Positions 34,939 through 43,492 of a DNA stretch of 64,000 nucleotides are shown in pieces. This stretch comes from Marivivens aquimaris (lineage in GTDB: Bacteria > Pseudomonadota > Alphaproteobacteria > Rhodobacterales > Rhodobacteraceae): the NCBI RefSeq assembly GCF_015220045.1, contig NZ_JADBGB010000001.1:496001-560000 (forward strand). The letters are read 5' to 3'. A program made the position numbers and the translations under genes. Below the pieces are notes generated by a model. That model saw nothing but the letters and a program-made list of their open reading frames with translations. It did not search any database and was not told where the DNA came from. Each line of letters starts with the position of its first letter. The first letter of the stretch is position 1.

Positions 34939-35240
34939 CGCGAGGCTTTTTCGGCGATGCCGGACTGGTGCGTGCGGCGGTCCAGTTCGGCTTCGATGTC
35001 GGCCAGCGTGATGTCGCGCGCAGCGCACATCACGAGCAGGTGGTAGAGGCTGTCGGCCGCTTCAGAAATCAGGCCGTCACGGTTGCCCTTGGCGGCTTCG
35101 ATGATCGCCTCGATGGCTTCCTCACCGAATTTCTCCGCACATTTCTCCGGACCTTTGGCGAACAGTTTCGCAGTCCACGAGCTTTCGGGATCCGCGCCTT
35201 TGCGCGACTGGATGGTCTTGTCGAGATCGTAGATGGACAT
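34935..35240 (-). CDS. hisE: Phosphoribosyl-ATP pyrophosphatase
   Basis: A 101-residue all-alpha MazG-like enzyme that hydrolyses phosphoribosyl-ATP to phosphoribosyl-AMP in histidine synthesis. Family features: an N-terminal LDKTIQSRKGADPESSWTAK, then KCAEKFGEEAIEAIIEA with the metal-binding acidic residues and SEAADSLYHLLVM. ATG at 35238-35240 overlaps the hisF stop by one base. It is the last gene of the hisA-orf-hisF-hisE unit. Confidence 0.96.
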   Translation of the reverse strand: MSIYDLDKTIQSRKGADPESSWTAKLFAKGPEKCAEKFGEEAIEAIIEAAKGNRDGLISEAADSLYHLLVMCAARDITLADIEAELDRRTHQSGIAEKASR

Positions 35241-35998
35241 CAGAGCCTCACCGGAATGCCAGCGGCAGCCATGTGAGCCTTGGCCTCGCCGATTGTGTAA
35301 GTGCCGAAGTGGAAGATGGACGCTGCCAGAACCGCCGATGCGCCGCCTTCGGTGACGCCTTCGACAAGGTGATCGAGGTTGCCCACGCCGCCAGATGCGA
35401 TGACAGGAATATCGACCGCGTCGGAGATCGCTTTGGTCAGCGGCAGGTTGAAGCCCGCTTTGGTCCCGTCGCGGTCCATGGAAGTCAGCAGCAATTCGCC
35501 CGCGCCTTTCTCCATCGCGGTGATCGCGAATTCGACAGCGTCGATGCCGGTCGGTTTGCGGCCACCGTGGGTGAAGATTTCCCAACGACCCGGCTCAACC
35601 GTCTTTGCGTCGATGGCGCAGACGATGCACTGCGAGCCGAAGCGCATGGCGGCATCGGTCAGCACGTCGGGGTCAGCGACAGCCGCAGAGTTGAAGGACA
35701 CCTTGTCAGCGCCAGCGAGCAACAGAGCGCGCACATCGTTGTGGGTCCGAACGCCGCCGCCGACGGTGAGGGGCATGAAGCACGCCTCTGCCGTGCGGGT
35801 CACCAGATCAAACATCGTGCCGCGGTTTTCGTGGGTTGCGTGGATGTCGAGGAAACACAGCTCGTCTGCGCCAGCAGCGTCGTATGCCTTGGCCGCTTCG
35901 ACCGGATCACCGGCGTCGATCAGGTCAACGAAGTTGACCCCTTTGACCACGCGCCCGTCGGCAACGTCGAGGCAGGGAATGATCCGTGTTTTCAACAT
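35240..35998 (-). CDS. hisF: Imidazole glycerol phosphate synthase, cyclase subunit
   Basis: A 252-residue beta/alpha barrel that, with HisH, turns PRFAR and glutamine-derived ammonia into imidazole glycerol phosphate and AICAR. The catalytic aspartates lie in [15 protein letters not shown] (D11) and [13 protein letters not shown] (about D130). Phosphate-binding loops VGGGVRTH and IASGGVGN are intact. GGAGA precedes the ATG. Overlaps hisE by one base; 61 bases separate it from the upstream small membrane protein gene. Confidence 0.97.
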   Translation of the reverse strand: MLKTRIIPCLDVADGRVVKGVNFVDLIDAGDPVEAAKAYDAAGADELCFLDIHATHENRGTMFDLVTRTAEACFMPLTVGGGVRTHNDVRALLLAGADKVSFNSAAVADPDVLTDAAMRFGSQCIVCAIDAKTVEPGRWEIFTHGGRKPTGIDAVEFAITAMEKGAGELLLTSMDRDGTKAGFNLPLTKAISDAVDIPVIASGGVGNLDHLVEGVTEGGASAVLAASIFHFGTYTIGEAKAHMAAAGIPVRL

Positions 35999-36059
35999 GG
36001 CAAGCTCTCCGGCTGGAATTGCCTCAGTCTGTAAAGGGCAGGGGCGGTCGATGCAACGA

Positions 36060-36350
36060 TCACTGCTTGCGGCGGCGCAAGATCAGGAAGTCGACCAGCA
36101 GCAGGACGGCGAGAAAGGCGATCAGAACACCGCCGACAGGGATCGTCGCAATGCCGAGCCAACCGAGCATCGTGGCGAAGGTGAGCGTTGGTCCCCAGTC
36201 GGAGCCGCCGATCATGCAGACCTCGACGGAATTCTCGCTCAGGCTACAGTCGAAGATATTGGCGACCGCGATGCCCCAGATGAGGGACACCAGTGGAAGT
36301 GCACAAATAGCGATGCCTACGATCAGGATGATGTAGGCCGCCTTCTTCAA
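36060..36350 (-). CDS. Small two- or three-span membrane protein inside the his operon
   Basis: A 96-residue protein of unknown function. Hydrophobic segments lie at about 5-31, 54-70 and 72-91, with a hydrophilic loop carrying C35 and C45 ([19 protein letters not shown]) that would face the periplasm and could form a disulfide. The C-terminus is basic (RRRKQ), as for an inside tail. It starts with TTG overlapping the hisA TGA by four bases (TTGA), so it would be translated by coupling to hisA. It does not resemble any histidine enzyme. Confidence 0.7.
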   Translation of the reverse strand: MKKAAYIILIVGIAICALPLVSLIWGIAVANIFDCSLSENSVEVCMIGGSDWGPTLTFATMLGWLGIATIPVGGVLIAFLAVLLLVDFLILRRRKQ

Positions 36351-37069
36351 GCTTTCAGCACTTTCAGCGCTTCGCCCAGATCAATCGCGCCATCATAGAG
36401 CGCGCGGCCCGAGATTGCGCCGTTCAGCGGTGCGCCGCAGTTCTTCAGGTTCTGAAGGTCTTCGATCGACGACACGCCGCCCGACGCGATGACCGGAATG
36501 GAGACGGCATTGGCGAGCGCGGCGGTCTCTTCGACGTTCGGGCCCTGCATCGCGCCATCACGATTGATGTCGGTGTAGATGATCGCGGCCACGCCTGCGT
36601 CCTCGAACGAACGGGCGAGGTCAGTGGCGTTCACGTTGGTTTCTTCGGCCCAGCCTTTGGTTGCGACCATGCCTTTGCGCGCGTCGATTCCAACTGCAAC
36701 GTGACCGGGGAATGCCTTGGCCGCTTCACGCACCAGATCGGGATTTTCGACCGCTACGGTGCCAAGGATCACGCGCTGGAGGCCCTTATCGAGCCAGCGT
36801 TCGATGGTCGCCATATCGCGGATACCACCGCCGAGCTGGGCGGGCACCTTGCATTGCTTCAAGATCTCTTCGACCGGCGCGGCATTGACGGGCTCGCCCG
36901 CGAATGCGCCGTTCAGGTCGACGAGGTGGAGCCATTCACAGCCCGCGTTCACGAACTCCAGCGCCTGCGCGGCGGGGTTTTCGTTGAAGACCGTAGCCTG
37001 ATCCATTTCGCCTTTGTAGAGGCGCACTGCGTTACCGTCTTTGAGGTCGATAGCGGGGTAGAGGATCAT
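36347..37069 (-). CDS. hisA: Phosphoribosylformimino-5-aminoimidazole carboxamide ribotide isomerase
   Basis: A 240-residue beta/alpha barrel that isomerises ProFAR to PRFAR in histidine synthesis. It starts [12 protein letters not shown] with the catalytic aspartate D8 and has D130-type [15 protein letters not shown] and the phosphate loops LGGGIRD and IASGGVSS. The start is set at the second ATG (37067-37069): AAAGG lies about nine bases before it but touches the first ATG, and the family normally starts here. It leads the hisA-orf96-hisF-hisE unit. Confidence 0.95.
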   Translation of the reverse strand: MILYPAIDLKDGNAVRLYKGEMDQATVFNENPAAQALEFVNAGCEWLHLVDLNGAFAGEPVNAAPVEEILKQCKVPAQLGGGIRDMATIERWLDKGLQRVILGTVAVENPDLVREAAKAFPGHVAVGIDARKGMVATKGWAEETNVNATDLARSFEDAGVAAIIYTDINRDGAMQGPNVEETAALANAVSIPVIASGGVSSIEDLQNLKNCGAPLNGAISGRALYDGAIDLGEALKVLKA

Positions 37070-37200
37070 GCGAGGCATCCTTTCAAACTATGTTGGCGCC
37101 GTTATGCACGGGTGACGGCAGAATGCAACGAACCCAACGTCACGCTTGTCCAGAATCACCGTTCGCGCTCAGGCTGACGGCAGTTATGGGAGGAACCATT

Positions 37201-37584
37201 ATGAAGAAATTTGCACTTGCCGCGATGATGGCTGTCGGCCTCGCCGGCGCTGCCGCCGCTGACCCGATTGAAGGCACCTGGCAGACGCAGCCCGACGACG
37301 GCGCGTTCGCATTCGTCGAAATCAGCCCGTGCGGCCCCGCCTATTGCGGCGTGATCGCCCGCACCTTCAATGACAGCGGTGAGTACCAGTCCGAAAACAT
37401 CGGCCGACAGCTGGTGATCGACATGGTCCCGCAGGGGAACGGTGAATATCGTGGCAATGTCTGGCGTCCGTCGAACAACAAGATCTACATAGGCAAAATC
37501 AACCTGAACGGCGACCAGATGGAGCTGAAGGGTTGCATCGCTGGCGGTCTGCTGTGCTCGGCCCAGAATTGGGTTCGTCGCTAA
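37201..37584 (+). CDS. DUF2147 periplasmic protein
   Basis: A 127-residue protein with a signal peptide (KKFALAAMMAVGLAGAAAA, cut before DPIEG). The mature part is a DUF2147 beta-barrel-like domain: PIEGTWQTQPDDGAFAFVEI, GVIARTF, WRPSNNKIYIGKINLNGD and ELKGCIAGGLLCSAQNW. The cysteines (about C42/C47 and C113/C119) are arranged for disulfides. GGGAGGAACC lies before the ATG. It is the only plus-strand gene within the his cluster. Function unknown. Confidence 0.85.
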   Translation: MKKFALAAMMAVGLAGAAAADPIEGTWQTQPDDGAFAFVEISPCGPAYCGVIARTFNDSGEYQSENIGRQLVIDMVPQGNGEYRGNVWRPSNNKIYIGKINLNGDQMELKGCIAGGLLCSAQNWVRR

Positions 37585-37608
37585 GCCAAATACCTACCGC
37601 TCAATGAA

Positions 37609-37644
37609 AATGCGCCGCGATCAACTCGCGGCGCATTCGTTTTT
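37609..37644. terminator. Bidirectional terminator between the DUF2147 gene and orf104
   Basis: AATGCGCCGCGA (37609-37620) pairs perfectly with TCGCGGCGCATT (37626-37637) around TCAAC. GTTTTTG follows on the plus strand. The minus strand reads into TTTTCATTG, so it also serves the convergent 104-residue gene. Confidence 0.92.
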
Positions 37645-37656
37645 GAGTGGCAGTGT

Positions 37657-37971
37657 TCAGGCTACTGCGCTTGCGTTGCTTTGCCGTGCGAATGACACTG
37701 GCATATGCGAAAGGCGCTTTGCCTCTGCGATTTCACCAATAGCCAGCCTGATATTGCGTACGTCCGGATGGACCAACGCGCGGCGACGCGCACCGTCTTT
37801 CCATTGGAACGACACAAGCAGGTTGTCGTCATCAAGCCAACGCACGAAAACAGGTGCGTCGGTGAGATAGCCGAGCCTCAGAAGCACTGCGAGGTGGTAG
37901 GCCACCATATCGTCCAGTATTTCATGTTGGTCAGCATAGGCCTTGTAGGCCACGATCGAACGATCGCCCAT
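37657..37971 (-). CDS. Small unknown protein downstream of hisH
   Basis: A 104-residue soluble protein without recognised domain. It starts GDRSIVAYKAYADQHEILDD, continues through VAYHLAVLLRLGYLTDAPVF and a strand-rich FVRWLDDDNLLVSFQWKDGA, and ends in a short helical region. GGGGAGGAG six bases before the ATG is one of the best ribosome-binding sites in the region, which is the main reason to accept it as a gene. It lies 63 bases behind hisH on the same strand and ends at the shared terminator. Confidence 0.65.
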   Translation of the reverse strand: MGDRSIVAYKAYADQHEILDDMVAYHLAVLLRLGYLTDAPVFVRWLDDDNLLVSFQWKDGARRRALVHPDVRNIRLAIGEIAEAKRLSHMPVSFARQSNASAVA

Positions 37972-38034
37972 GGTCTCCTCCCCATTGTCCTACAATGGAA
38001 GGATACTCACCCTAATGAAACAATATTACAACTG

Positions 38035-38676
38035 CTAAGGCTTCCACGACAGGAAATTGGCGATGAGCCGCAGTCCCGTAGCCTGGCTTTTCTCGGGGTG
38101 GAACTGGGTGCCGATGACGTTGTCGCGTCCGACAATGGCAGTGATATCACCGGCATAGTCGACGTGGGCGATGCGCTCGGCAGGGTTTTTGACCCGCATA
38201 TGATAGCTGTGCACAAAATAGGCATGATCGCCGGTGGCGATGCCGTCGAGCACAGGGTGCGGGTTGTCTATGACAAGGTCGTTCCAACCCATGTGGGGTA
38301 CTTTGAGCGACTCGTCCGAGGGGGCGATCTTGACGATATCGCCGCCGATCCAGTCGAAGCCCGCGGTCTCTTCGTACTCGTGCCCCGTGGTCGCAAGCAT
38401 CTGCATCCCGACGCAGATGCCGAGGAACGGCTTGCCGCCCTTGGTCACGGCCTCATTGATCGCCTCTGCCAGACCGCCCATGTCGCTGAGCGCCTTGCGG
38501 CACGCCGGAAACGCGCCATCGCCGGGCAGGACGATGCGGTCGGCTTTGGCCACGACGTCAGGCTCGGATGTGACCACGACAGTGCCGTGGCCAGCCTCGT
38601 TTGCCATACGCTCGAATGCCTTCTGGGCCGAGTGCAGGTTCCCGCTGTCGTAGTCTACAAGCGCGATAAGGCTCAT
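38035..38676 (-). CDS. hisH: Imidazole glycerol phosphate synthase, glutamine amidotransferase subunit
   Basis: A 213-residue class I amidotransferase that releases ammonia from glutamine for HisF. The nucleophile is C88 in [11 protein letters not shown]; the catalytic H193 and E195 are in [10 protein letters not shown], and the oxyanion region PGDGAF is present. Its ATG overlaps the hisB stop by four bases. Confidence 0.97.
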   Translation of the reverse strand: MSLIALVDYDSGNLHSAQKAFERMANEAGHGTVVVTSEPDVVAKADRIVLPGDGAFPACRKALSDMGGLAEAINEAVTKGGKPFLGICVGMQMLATTGHEYEETAGFDWIGGDIVKIAPSDESLKVPHMGWNDLVIDNPHPVLDGIATGDHAYFVHSYHMRVKNPAERIAHVDYAGDITAIVGRDNVIGTQFHPEKSQATGLRLIANFLSWKP

Positions 38677-39260
38677 AGCGCACCCTTGGTCGAGGGCAGG
38701 GCGGCCGACATGCGCGGGTCGGTCTCGACCGCCATGCGCAGCGCTTTGGCAAGTGCTTTGAAGGCGGCTTCGGCGATGTGGTGGCTGTTCACGCCGTGCA
38801 CGAGGTCGACGTGCAGCGTGATGCCGCCGTGCAGGCTGATCGCTTGGAAAAACTCGCGTACCAGTTCAGTGTCGAAGGTGCCGATTTTCGACGCGGTGAA
38901 GGGGCAGTTCCAGACAAGGTAGGAGCGGCCCGACAGATCGAGTGCGCAGCGGACCTGCGTGTCATCCATCGCCAGAGCGAAGTGACCGTAACGGTTGATG
39001 CCCTTCTTGTCGGCCAGCGCTTTGACCAGCGCCTGACCGATGGCGATGCCGGTGTCTTCGACGGTGTGGTGGTCGTCGATGTGGTAGTCACCCTTGGCGC
39101 GGATGGTCATGTCGATCAGCGAGTGACGCGACAACTGGTCCAGCATGTGGTCGAAGAAACCAACGCCGGTCTGGTTGTCGTAAGTGCCCGTGCCGTCGAG
39201 GTTGATTTCGACCTCGATGGACGTTTCGGACGTGGAACGCGTGATCTTTGCGGTGCGCAT
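38673..39260 (-). CDS. hisB: Imidazoleglycerol-phosphate dehydratase
   Basis: A 195-residue monofunctional dehydratase that converts imidazole glycerol phosphate to imidazole acetol phosphate. The two metal-binding histidine motifs [10 protein letters not shown] and [14 protein letters not shown], and [16 protein letters not shown], are diagnostic. No phosphatase domain is fused. First gene of the hisB-hisH unit; its promoter must lie in 39261-39330, between it and the repeat. Confidence 0.97.
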   Translation of the reverse strand: MRTAKITRSTSETSIEVEINLDGTGTYDNQTGVGFFDHMLDQLSRHSLIDMTIRAKGDYHIDDHHTVEDTGIAIGQALVKALADKKGINRYGHFALAMDDTQVRCALDLSGRSYLVWNCPFTASKIGTFDTELVREFFQAISLHGGITLHVDLVHGVNSHHIAEAAFKALAKALRMAVETDPRMSAALPSTKGAL

Positions 39261-39330
39261 GGGGCCTCCGGATAATGCTCAGCGGCTTATAGAACGGGGC
39301 AGGGGCAAGGCCAAGCTTTTCTGGGGGACA

Positions 39331-39391
39331 GGGGCGCTGCCCCTCTTGGCCTGCGGCCAATTCACCCCGGGATATTTTCGGCACAAAGGTG
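39331..39391. repeat. Intergenic palindromic repeat, copy 2
   Basis: GGGGCGCTGCCCC hairpin, TTGGCCTGCGGCCAA hairpin, then the CACCCCGGGATATTT core and GGCACAAAGG. Bases 39331-39377 are identical to 61800-61846 over 47 positions. It stands between hisB and the tRNA-Gly terminator. Confidence 0.85.
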
Positions 39392-39404
39392 AGGGAGCGC
39401 GGGG

Positions 39405-39442
39405 CCGGAAAACAAAAGCGGCGCCCGAAGGCGCCGCGTTTT
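39405..39442. terminator. Terminator of the tRNA-Gly array
   Basis: GCGGCGCC (39418-39425) and GGCGCCGC (39430-39437) form a perfect stem around CGAA. The minus strand continues into CTTTTGTTTTCC, and the plus strand into GTTTTG. It begins nine bases past the CCA of the last tRNA-Gly. Confidence 0.85.
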
Positions 39443-39445
39443 GAT

Positions 39446-39520
39446 TGGAGCGGGCGAGGCGATTCGAACGCCCGACCCTAACCTTGGCAAGGTTATGCTC
39501 TACCCCTGAGCTACGCCCGC
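39446..39520 (-). tRNA. tRNA-Gly (GCC), copy 3 in transcription order
   Basis: Acceptor GCGGGCG / CGCCCGC, discriminator T, encoded CCA. Anticodon stem-loop TAACC-TTGCCAA-GGTTA gives GCC; T-arm contains GTTCGAATC. Identical to the other two copies. Confidence 0.97.
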
Positions 39521-39556
39521 ACCTGAGCTTTGACCTTACGGTCCGGGGTCTGACAT

Positions 39557-39631
39557 TGGAGCGGGCGAGGCGATTCGAACGCCCGACCCTAACCTTGGCA
39601 AGGTTATGCTCTACCCCTGAGCTACGCCCGC
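39557..39631 (-). tRNA. tRNA-Gly (GCC), copy 2 in transcription order
   Basis: Same 75-base sequence as its neighbours with encoded CCA (39557-39559). It is 36 bp from copy 3 and 18 bp from copy 1. Confidence 0.97.
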
Positions 39632-39649
39632 ACCGTTGTCAGACCGAAA

Positions 39650-39724
39650 TGGAGCGGGCGAGGCGATTCGAACGCCCGACCCTAACCTTGGCAAGGTTAT
39701 GCTCTACCCCTGAGCTACGCCCGC
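39650..39724 (-). tRNA. tRNA-Gly (GCC), copy 1 in transcription order
   Basis: Same 75-base sequence with encoded CCA (39650-39652). It is closest to the promoter at 39742-39770 and so is the first tRNA of the tricistronic transcript. Confidence 0.97.
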
Positions 39725-39741
39725 ACCGTTTCGGTGGGCGT

Positions 39742-39770
39742 GAGATATGAAAACGCGGGGGTGGCTGCAA
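39742..39770 (-). promoter_or_regulatory. Promoter of the tRNA-Gly operon
   Basis: Minus-strand TTGCAG (39765-39770) and TATCTC (39742-39747) are separated by exactly 17 bases, with the tRNA starting 18 bases further. A C-rich discriminator region follows, as is common for stable RNA promoters. Confidence 0.65.
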
Positions 39771-39780
39771 GGGGAAAATA

Positions 39781-39812
39781 GCGTAAGCGCCGAAAATTTT
39801 TGGCGCTTACGC
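39781..39812. promoter_or_regulatory. 32-bp near-perfect palindrome upstream of the tRNA-Gly promoter
   Basis: GCGTAAGCGCC (39781-39791) and GGCGCTTACGC (39802-39812) are perfectly complementary, and the ten bases between them (GAAAATTTTT) are also palindromic except for one G/T pair. It lies 10 bp upstream of the -35 element. It could be an operator, an UP-like element, or part of a second barrier behind pyc. Confidence 0.45.
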
Positions 39813-39833
39813 GGTGGAGGCTACGGCCGGAAA

Positions 39834-39859
39834 TGAAAAAGGCGCCCGAGGGCGCCTTT
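39834..39859 (-). terminator. Terminator of pyruvate carboxylase gene
   Basis: AAAGGCGCC (39838-39846) pairs with GGCGCCTTT (39851-39859) around CGAG; on the minus strand it runs into TTTTTCATT. The stem starts four bases beyond the pyc stop. Confidence 0.9.
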
Positions 39860-39862
39860 CAC

Positions 39863-42800
39863 TTATTCGAACTCGATCAGGAGGTCTTTGGCGTCGATCT
39901 GCCCGCCCGGTTGGACGTGCACCGCTTTGACGGTGGCGTCCCTGTCGGCGTGAATGCCTGTCTCCATCTTCATCGCTTCGATGGTCAGGAGGAGGTCGCC
40001 TTCTTTGACTTCCTTACCTGCCTGCGCTGCGACGGAAGCCACAACGCCCGGCATCGGCGCGCCGACGTGGTTCGGGTTGCCGAGTTCGGCCTTCGCGCGA
40101 ACAACAGTCGTGCCTGCAGCTGCGCGGTTCGGCACGCGGATGGTGCGGGGCTGGCCGTTGAGTTCGAAGAACACTTTGACCTCGCCCTTGTCGTCCATTT
40201 CCGACACGGCTTGCATACGGATTTCGAGGGTCTTGCCCGGATCGATTTCCGCGCTGATCTCCTCGCCCGGCTCCATACCGTAGAAGAAGGTCTTCGTGGG
40301 CAGGGTGCGAACAGGACCGTAGGTTTTGTGACGGCCCATATAGTCGAGGAAGACTTTGGGGTACATCAGATAGCCGTTGAGGTCCTCGTCATCGACGGTT
40401 TTGCCTTCGAGCTGCTTGGACAGATCCGCGCGGGTGGCTTCCAGATCGACCGGAGCAAGATGCTTACCTGGACGGTCGGTGATCGGAGTTTCGCCCTTGA
40501 GGATCTTGTTCTGTAATGTTTCCGGCCAGCCGCCCGGCGGTTGACCGAGGCTGCCCTTCATCATGTCGATCACCGAGTCGGGGAACACAACGTCGGTGTT
40601 CGCGTCCTCGACCTGCTCGCGGGTCAGGTTCTGGCTGACCATCATGAGGGCCATGTCGCCGACAACCTTGGACGACGGGGTCACTTTGACGATATCGCCG
40701 AACATCATGTTCACGTCGGCATAGGCCTGAGCGACCTCGTGCCAGCGTTCTTCGAGGCCAAGGCTGCGCGCCTGTGCCTTGAGGTTGGTGAACTGACCGC
40801 CCGGCATTTCGTGCAGGTAGACCTCGGAGGCAGGCGACTGGAGGCCCGACTCGAAGGCGCGGTAGTGTTCGCGAACCTGTTCCCAGTAGTTCGAAATCTC
40901 GCGGATCGCCGCGATATCGAGGCCGGTGTCACGGTCGCCGCCACGGGTGGCTTCGACGATGGAGCCGAGGGTCGGTTGCGAAGTGTTTCCCGACAGAGCG
41001 TCCATGGCCGCGTCCACGACGTCCACGCCAGCTGCCGAAGCGGCCAGAATGGTGGCGATCGAAGCGCCCGAGGTGTCGTGCGTGTGGAAGTGGATCGGCA
41101 GGCCGACTTCTTCCTTCAGCGCGGTGATCAGCTGGGTTGCAGCGGCGGGCTTCAGGAGGCCGGCCATGTCCTTGAGGCCAAGGATGTGCGCACCGGCTTT
41201 CTCAAGCTCTTTGGCCATGCCGACATAGTACTTGATGTCGTACTTCGAGCGCGCCGGATCGAGAAGGTCGCCGGTGTAGCAGACGGTGCCTTCACACAGC
41301 TTGCCCGAGTCGATGACGGAGTCCATCGCGACGCGCATGTTCTCGACCCAGTTGAGCGAGTCGAACACACGGAACACGTCGACGCCGGATTCGGCGGCTT
41401 GCTTGACGAAGGCCTGAACCACGTTGTCGGGGTAGTTGGTGTAGCCAACGCCGTTCGACGCACGCAGAAGCATCTGCGTCATGATGTTCGGCATCGCTTC
41501 GCGGATGTCGCGCAGGCGCTGCCACGGGCATTCCTGCAGGAAGCGGTAGGCCACGTCGAAGGTCGCGCCGCCCCAGCATTCGACCGAGAACAGCTGCGAC
41601 ATCTTCTGCGAATAGGTCGGTGCCACGCGGATCATGTCGATCGAGCGCATACGGGTCGCGAGCAGCGACTGGTGGCCGTCACGCATCGAAGTGTCGGTGA
41701 TGAGCAGCTGGTTCTGCTGCTTCATCCACTTTACGACCGCCGCCGGCCCAAGAGTATCGAGGATCGTGCGGGTGCCGTTCGGCGGAGTGAAGGTGCCCGC
41801 GAGCACGGGGGCTTTCGGCGGCTTCACGTCAGCAGGCGGGCGCGGACGGTTCTGCGTTTCCGGATGACCGTTCACGGTGATGTCCGCGATGTAGGTCAGG
41901 ATCTTGGTCGCACGGTCCTTGCGCTTCTTGAAGTTGAAGAGCTCGGGCGTCGTGTCGATGAACTTCGTGGTGTATTCGTTCGACAGGAACGTCTTGCTTT
42001 TCAGCAGGTTGATCACGAAGTCGATGTTGGTGGATACGCCGCGGATACGGAATTCGCGCAGGGCGCGGTCCATACGTGCAATCGCCATTTCTGGCGTGGG
42101 CGCACGTGCGGTGACCTTGGTCAGCAGCGAGTCGTAGTAACGGGTGATGACAGCGCCCGAATAGGCGGTGCCGCCGTCGAGACGGATGCCCGGACCGGTG
42201 GCCGAACGGTAGGTCTGGATACGGCCGTAGTCGGGGATGAAGTTGTTCGACGGGTCTTCGGTGGTGACGCGGCATTGGAGTGCGTGACCGTCGAGCTGAA
42301 CGTCGTACTGGCTCGCGCAGCCGGTCGCCTCAACAAGGCTCTTGCCTTCGGCGATCAGGATCTGCGCACGAACGATGTCGATGCCGGTGACTTCTTCGGT
42401 GACGGTGTGTTCCACCTGAACGCGCGGGTTCACCTCGATGAAGTAGAACTCGCCCGAGTCCATATCCATCAGGAATTCGACAGTACCTGCGCACTCGTAA
42501 TTGACGTGCTGACAGATTTTTTTGCCGAGGTTGCAGAGGTGTTCGCGCTGGGTGTCGGTCAGATAGGGGGCAGGAGCCCGCTCGACGACCTTCTGGTTGC
42601 GGCGCTGGACCGAGCAGTCACGTTCCCACAGGTGGTAGATCTTGCCATGCTTGTCACCGAGGATCTGTACCTCGACGTGACGGGCGCGGATGATCATCTT
42701 TTCGAGGTAGCCTTCGCCGTTACCAAATGCGGCTTCAGCTTCGCGGCGTCCTTCGAGGACCTTGGTTTCCAGCTCGCCTTCGGATTCGATCGGGCGCATG

Positions 42801-43309
42801 CCGCGACCGCCGCCGCCCCACGATGCTTTGAGCATCAGCGGGTAACCGATTTCAGCGGCCTCGGCGCGGATCGCGTCCATGTCGTCGCCCAGAACCTCGG
42901 TTGCCGGAATGACCGGAACGCCAGCCTCGATGGCGACCTTACGGGCACTGGCCTTGTCGCCAAGTTCGCGCATGGTTTCGGCGCGCGGACCGATGAAGGT
43001 GATGCCGGCTTCGGTGCAGGCGTCCACGAACTCTGGGTTCTCCGACAGGAGACCGTAGCCCGGGTGGATCGCGTCGGCGCCCGAAAGTTTGGCAACACGA
43101 ATAATCTCAGGAATGGAAAGATAGGCGGCAACGGGACCAAGTCCCTCACCGATGCGGTACGCTTCGTCTGCCTTGAAACGGTGCAGACCGAGCTTGTCCT
43201 CCTCGGCATAGACCGCGACGGTCTTTTTGCCCATTTCGTTCGCAGCCCGCATGATGCGAATTGCGATCTCCCCACGGTTGGCAACAAGAATTTTCTTGAA
43301 ATCGGCCAT
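39863..43309 (-). CDS. pyc: Pyruvate carboxylase
   Basis: A 1148-residue single-chain biotin enzyme that carboxylates pyruvate to oxaloacetate, refilling the TCA cycle. Order: biotin carboxylase (about 1-455; ILVANRGEIAIRIMRAANEM, ATP-grasp loop KASWGGGGRGMR, EVNPRVQVEHTVTEE), carboxyltransferase (about 530-800; MRDGHQSLLATRMRS, ECWGGATFDVAYRF, HTHDTSG), the allosteric/tetramerisation linker, and the biotinyl domain with K1114 in EAMKMET. Length and order are standard. An unterminated 180-bp region upstream (43310-43492) separates it from the exporter gene. Confidence 0.98.
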   Translation of the reverse strand: MADFKKILVANRGEIAIRIMRAANEMGKKTVAVYAEEDKLGLHRFKADEAYRIGEGLGPVAAYLSIPEIIRVAKLSGADAIHPGYGLLSENPEFVDACTEAGITFIGPRAETMRELGDKASARKVAIEAGVPVIPATEVLGDDMDAIRAEAAEIGYPLMLKASWGGGGRGMRPIESEGELETKVLEGRREAEAAFGNGEGYLEKMIIRARHVEVQILGDKHGKIYHLWERDCSVQRRNQKVVERAPAPYLTDTQREHLCNLGKKICQHVNYECAGTVEFLMDMDSGEFYFIEVNPRVQVEHTVTEEVTGIDIVRAQILIAEGKSLVEATGCASQYDVQLDGHALQCRVTTEDPSNNFIPDYGRIQTYRSATGPGIRLDGGTAYSGAVITRYYDSLLTKVTARAPTPEMAIARMDRALREFRIRGVSTNIDFVINLLKSKTFLSNEYTTKFIDTTPELFNFKKRKDRATKILTYIADITVNGHPETQNRPRPPADVKPPKAPVLAGTFTPPNGTRTILDTLGPAAVVKWMKQQNQLLITDTSMRDGHQSLLATRMRSIDMIRVAPTYSQKMSQLFSVECWGGATFDVAYRFLQECPWQRLRDIREAMPNIMTQMLLRASNGVGYTNYPDNVVQAFVKQAAESGVDVFRVFDSLNWVENMRVAMDSVIDSGKLCEGTVCYTGDLLDPARSKYDIKYYVGMAKELEKAGAHILGLKDMAGLLKPAAATQLITALKEEVGLPIHFHTHDTSGASIATILAASAAGVDVVDAAMDALSGNTSQPTLGSIVEATRGGDRDTGLDIAAIREISNYWEQVREHYRAFESGLQSPASEVYLHEMPGGQFTNLKAQARSLGLEERWHEVAQAYADVNMMFGDIVKVTPSSKVVGDMALMMVSQNLTREQVEDANTDVVFPDSVIDMMKGSLGQPPGGWPETLQNKILKGETPITDRPGKHLAPVDLEATRADLSKQLEGKTVDDEDLNGYLMYPKVFLDYMGRHKTYGPVRTLPTKTFFYGMEPGEEISAEIDPGKTLEIRMQAVSEMDDKGEVKVFFELNGQPRTIRVPNRAAAGTTVVRAKAELGNPNHVGAPMPGVVASVAAQAGKEVKEGDLLLTIEAMKMETGIHADRDATVKAVHVQPGGQIDAKDLLIEFE

Positions 43310-43429
43310 AGTCCAGCGGCTCCCCTTTGCAGTCGCAGCAAAGATTTATGAAGTTTAAGTGACCGCGTAAACCATATAATTCTAAGGCTGTTAGCGATAA
43401 CAGAAAATCTTTGCTACCTATTGAATTGC

Positions 43430-43466
43430 AAATATGCAAACGCCCCAACGCAAAGTCGGGGCGTTT
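43430..43466 (-). terminator. Terminator of the exporter gene
   Basis: AAACGCCCC (43438-43446) pairs with GGGGCGTTT (43458-43466) around an 11-base loop. On the minus strand it is followed by GCATATTTGC, a weak U tract. Confidence 0.7.
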
Positions 43467-43492
43467 CTTCGTATTAAGCTAACACGAGGCGC

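Noticed and set aside
39445..39750. 101-codon open frame with three repeats of the same 37-residue unit
   Set aside because: It reads through the three tRNA-Gly genes on the opposite strand; the repeats are the tRNAs.
40541..43351. 936-codon open frame antisense to pyruvate carboxylase
   Set aside because: It mirrors the pyc frame over its whole length, an effect of GC-rich third positions. The translated sequence has no domain and is rich in Asp, His, Val and Gly as expected for a shadow frame, and pyc motifs are intact.
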